Source of the DNA: Alphaproteobacteria bacterium
GTDB lineage: Bacteria; Pseudomonadota; Alphaproteobacteria; Rickettsiales; SXRF01
DNA length: 7,517 nt
Direction: 5' to 3'
Assembly: GCA_019243895.1 (NCBI GenBank)
Contig: JAFATP010000044.1
Span: forward strand, 1-7,517
Below, in pieces: positions 6,601 through 7,517 of this stretch (the first letter of the stretch is position 1; each line of letters opens with the position of its first letter). The position numbers and the translations under genes are program-made. The notes beneath the pieces were generated by a model. It saw nothing but the letters and a program-made list of their open reading frames with translations. It was not told the DNA's origin and did no database searches.

Positions 6601-6839
6601 GCCTGCGGCCCGTGCTGATGACCTCGCTGGCCACCATCATCGGCCTGATTCCGATGGCGCTGGCGCTCGGTGCAGGCTCCGAGGCCTACGCGCCGCTGGC
6701 GCGCGTCATCATCGGCGGGCTGACCATGTCGGTGATTCTCACCGTCTTTATCGTACCGGTGGCTTACCTCCTGGTATACCGGCGGCGTGGCGGCGCGACG
6801 GAGCCTGAGCGCGCATTACATGCGGGAGCCCGCGCATGA
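3657..6839 (+). CDS. RND-family efflux transporter permease, AcrB/MdtB-like
   Basis: A 1060-residue inner-membrane pump of full family length, expected to work as a trimer driven by the proton gradient. TM1 is at about residues 9-28, followed by the first porter loop containing L-P-V-D-L-F-P. Then come TM2 (335-351), TM3 (357-376), TM4 (384-405), TM5-TM6 (about 430-485), a cytoplasmic linker, TM7 (about 538-558), the second periplasmic loop, TM8 (about 886-905), TM9, TM10 (about 940-960), TM11 (about 985-1005) and TM12 (about 1020-1042). The TM4 motif reads S-R-L-I-D-N-S-V-V-V-L-E-N: Asp398 matches AcrB Asp407 but Asn399 stands at Asp408. TM10 reads G-I-A-V-S-N-S-I-L-I-V-E-F, placing Ser952 at AcrB Lys940. 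Arg982 and Thr989 match AcrB Arg971 and Thr978. TM4 lacks the DFG/DG signature of heavy-metal (HME/CusA) pumps. This looks like a divergent HAE-type subgroup whose substrate is unknown. The gene is intact, and its stop overlaps the next start as ATGA. Confidence 0.96.
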   Translation: MPGFSIRYPYFIIVCCLIACVVGITSLVRLPVDLFPQIRIPVVVVATFYSGMPPEQIETSITSRFERFFTLASGIDHIESRSLPGVSLIKIYFQPGGNPDTAVSTISNLAMANLRRLPPGTLPPVVLKFDASSLPVCLITLKANNLNETQLRDLGQFNIRNQVAGVPGASVPQPFGGRYRQIMVYVDPLKLEANQLSVMDVVRSINDSNLILPAGDVKIGPIDYNLFTNSQLDSVKDVNGVPLKTVGASSVTVADVGQAVDGAQIQTNIVRIDGQPSVYLPVLKQGGDSNTIAIVDGVKRVVANLLDTPKELVTKVVFDQSIFVKQAIENLLHEGAIGLVLTGLMILLFLGSVRATLGVFFSIPLSVLATFMILALGDNTVNSMILGGLALAFSRLIDNSVVVLENIFRHLELGEPPEIAAEIAGREVALPVLAATLTTAIVFFPVTFLYGVSRYLFSALALSVVIALFASYVVAMTVVPLFCAKYLRGHGLHPLEKPAIGTNHPNALALGERFKRWFNASFEALLARYDYWIERALVRPALTLVALLGIFGASLALFPLLGFSYFPRTDPGQFVINLKAPTGTRAEDTQKEVAKVEDIIRRIVPKDELDVITSNIGSTPDFSAIYTPNTASHTAFVQASLKEGHQTGSYEYMDKVRAAVQRELPELTTYFQSGGLVDAVLNLGLPAPIDIQVSGNNLHNAYQAAAAIALKVNQLEGVSDVFIPQDIDAPALKMNVDRIHASEMGLSQKEIVDSVITALTSNQMIAPSYWVDPRTGYDYMLTVQYPEGHIQSLTDLKSIPIRGAGEKIPTRLDMVADMKPIESPTVVNHYQLRRVIDIYVAAKHEDLSRVAAGIDRIIAGTALPDGIRVTLRGSVEAMHTSFKSFGLGLLLSVLLVYLVLVAQFKSFIDPFIILLAVPPGLAGVLLTLFLTGTTLNVMSLMGIVMLTGIAVSNSILIVEFTHRQIEEGLPLKEAVATACRVRLRPVLMTSLATIIGLIPMALALGAGSEAYAPLARVIIGGLTMSVILTVFIVPVAYLLVYRRRGGATEPERALHAGARA
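6819..6838 (+). promoter_or_regulatory. Imperfect hairpin covering the ribosome-binding site and start of the outer-membrane factor gene
   Basis: CAT-GCGG (6819-6825) can pair with CCGC (6830-6833) and ATG (6836-6838), leaving GAGC as the loop and GC (6834-6835) as a bulge. The inverted repeat extends by one more G-C if the loop is counted as only two bases. The structure would hide both GGGAG and the start codon. It could make translation depend on ribosomes arriving from the pump gene. The pairing is seen in the sequence; the regulatory role is inferred, and such short GC-rich pairings also arise by chance. Confidence 0.35.
6824..6828 (+). promoter_or_regulatory. Shine-Dalgarno of the outer-membrane factor gene
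   Basis: GGGAG lies 7 bases before the ATG at 6836, inside the last codons of the pump gene. It supports the overlapping ATGA start and lies within a potential hairpin (6819-6838). Confidence 0.65.
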
Positions 6840-7517
6840 AACGCTTTATAGTCGCGGTTTTGTGCCTGATTTCCACTGCGGCGGCGGCGCGAGCGGCGGT
6901 GGATACCGCGATTCCAGCGGCGCTAACGCTGGCCGAGGCGCAGGCCATTGCCCTCAAGCAGCATCCCGGGATTCTGTCTTCGGATTACCGGCTTAGCGCG
7001 TCGGAACAGGCCGTTAAAGAGGCGCGCGCCAATTACTTTCCGCAAGCGAATGCGAATGCGGTGCGCGCCTTTGCCGGCGACAATACGCGCCTGACCGCGG
7101 CAGGGGGTATTAATAACCCGCTGATCCTTGACCACGGCTCTTATGGCGTCGGCGTCAGCCAGCTTATCACCGATTTCGGCCGCACCAGTCATCAGGTGGA
7201 TGCGGCCAAGGCGGAAGCGGAAGCGCAGGCCGCCCGTAGCCTGTCCGCGCGCGACCAGGTGCTGTTCGACGTGGCCAGCGCTTATTACGATGTGCTGCGG
7301 GCGCAGAAAATCGTGCAGGTGGCCGCGGCCACGCAGAAAGCCCGCCATTCCCTGACGGAGCAGATCGGCGAACTGCGCGAAGCCAAAATGAAGTCCGATC
7401 TTGATTACAGCATCGCCCGGCAAAGCGTCAGCGAAGCTGATCTGCTGGCGCTGCGCGCGGGCAATGAACTGGATAACGCCGAGGCGCAGCTTTCGCAGGC
7501 GATGGGTTATGACGCGC
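6836..7517 (+). CDS. TolC-family outer-membrane efflux factor, 5' part (C-terminus outside window)
   Basis: An open frame of 227 complete codons runs off the window end; TolC-type proteins are usually 420-500 residues, so about half is present. It begins with a signal peptide (M-K-R-F then a hydrophobic run) with a likely signal peptidase I site after A-R-A (residues 18-20). Cys10 is not in a lipobox, so a lipoprotein form is unlikely. The mature part starts with the family block L-T-L-A-E-A-Q-A-I-A-L-K-Q-H-P-G-I. It continues with A-R-A-N-Y-F-P-Q and the V-S-Q-L-I-T-D-F-G-R-T block typical of the first beta-strand/helix turn, then long Ala/Glu/Gln-rich helices as expected for the periplasmic tunnel. 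It would form the outer-membrane exit duct for the pump encoded just upstream, whose stop it overlaps by ATGA. The start is backed by GGGAG at 6824-6828. Confidence 0.92.
   Translation, partial: MKRFIVAVLCLISTAAAARAAVDTAIPAALTLAEAQAIALKQHPGILSSDYRLSASEQAVKEARANYFPQANANAVRAFAGDNTRLTAAGGINNPLILDHGSYGVGVSQLITDFGRTSHQVDAAKAEAEAQAARSLSARDQVLFDVASAYYDVLRAQKIVQVAAATQKARHSLTEQIGELREAKMKSDLDYSIARQSVSEADLLALRAGNELDNAEAQLSQAMGYDA

Noticed and set aside
1..7517. CRISPR arrays, tRNA/rRNA genes, insertion sequences, attachment sites, rho-independent terminators
   Set aside because: I saw no spaced repeats, RNA-gene signatures, transposase frames or hairpin-plus-T-run structures. Nearly every base is accounted for by the six genes.

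Overview
The window is wall-to-wall coding sequence on the + strand. It holds one compact six-gene cluster and is cut at both ends. The order is: an OmpR/CusR-type response regulator (3' part only), its sensor histidine kinase, a periplasmic adaptor (membrane fusion protein), an RraA/HMG-aldolase-like protein, an RND inner-membrane pump, and a TolC-family outer-membrane factor (5' part only). An RND pump with a signal-peptide-bearing TolC-type partner means a Gram-negative bacterium. The GC-rich sequence (about 60% by eye) and the protein style suggest a Pseudomonadota member, perhaps an alphaproteobacterium. That placement is tentative, and Acidobacteriota is not excluded.

Layout: the response regulator (1-438) and kinase (435-1856) form the sensing module. 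The adaptor (1853-2938), pump (3657-6839) and outer-membrane factor (6836 to the window end) together make a complete tripartite efflux system. The soluble RraA-like gene (2941-3657) sits between adaptor and pump. Every junction is tight: three 4-base ATGA overlaps, one 1-base TAATG overlap and one 2-base gap. This points to a single polycistronic message with translational coupling. No intergenic space exists in which to place an internal promoter or terminator. The operon promoter and the phospho-acceptor Asp of the regulator lie upstream of the window.

Inferred working model: the kinase senses a periplasmic or membrane signal, phosphorylates the regulator, and the regulator activates the operon, including the pump that removes the inducing compound. 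The RraA-like protein may act on the pump substrate or a related metabolite. It keeps the Arg-Asp pair of metal-dependent HMG/CHA aldolases and oxaloacetate decarboxylases, so an enzyme role is more likely than RNase E inhibition.

The two points most worth attention are the RraA-like gene embedded inside the efflux operon, and the altered proton-relay positions in the pump. By alignment to AcrB, Asp408 is replaced by Asn399 and Lys940 by Ser952, while Asp407, Arg971 and Thr978 are kept. A small hairpin that could mask the ribosome-binding site and start codon of the outer-membrane factor gene is a further testable detail.
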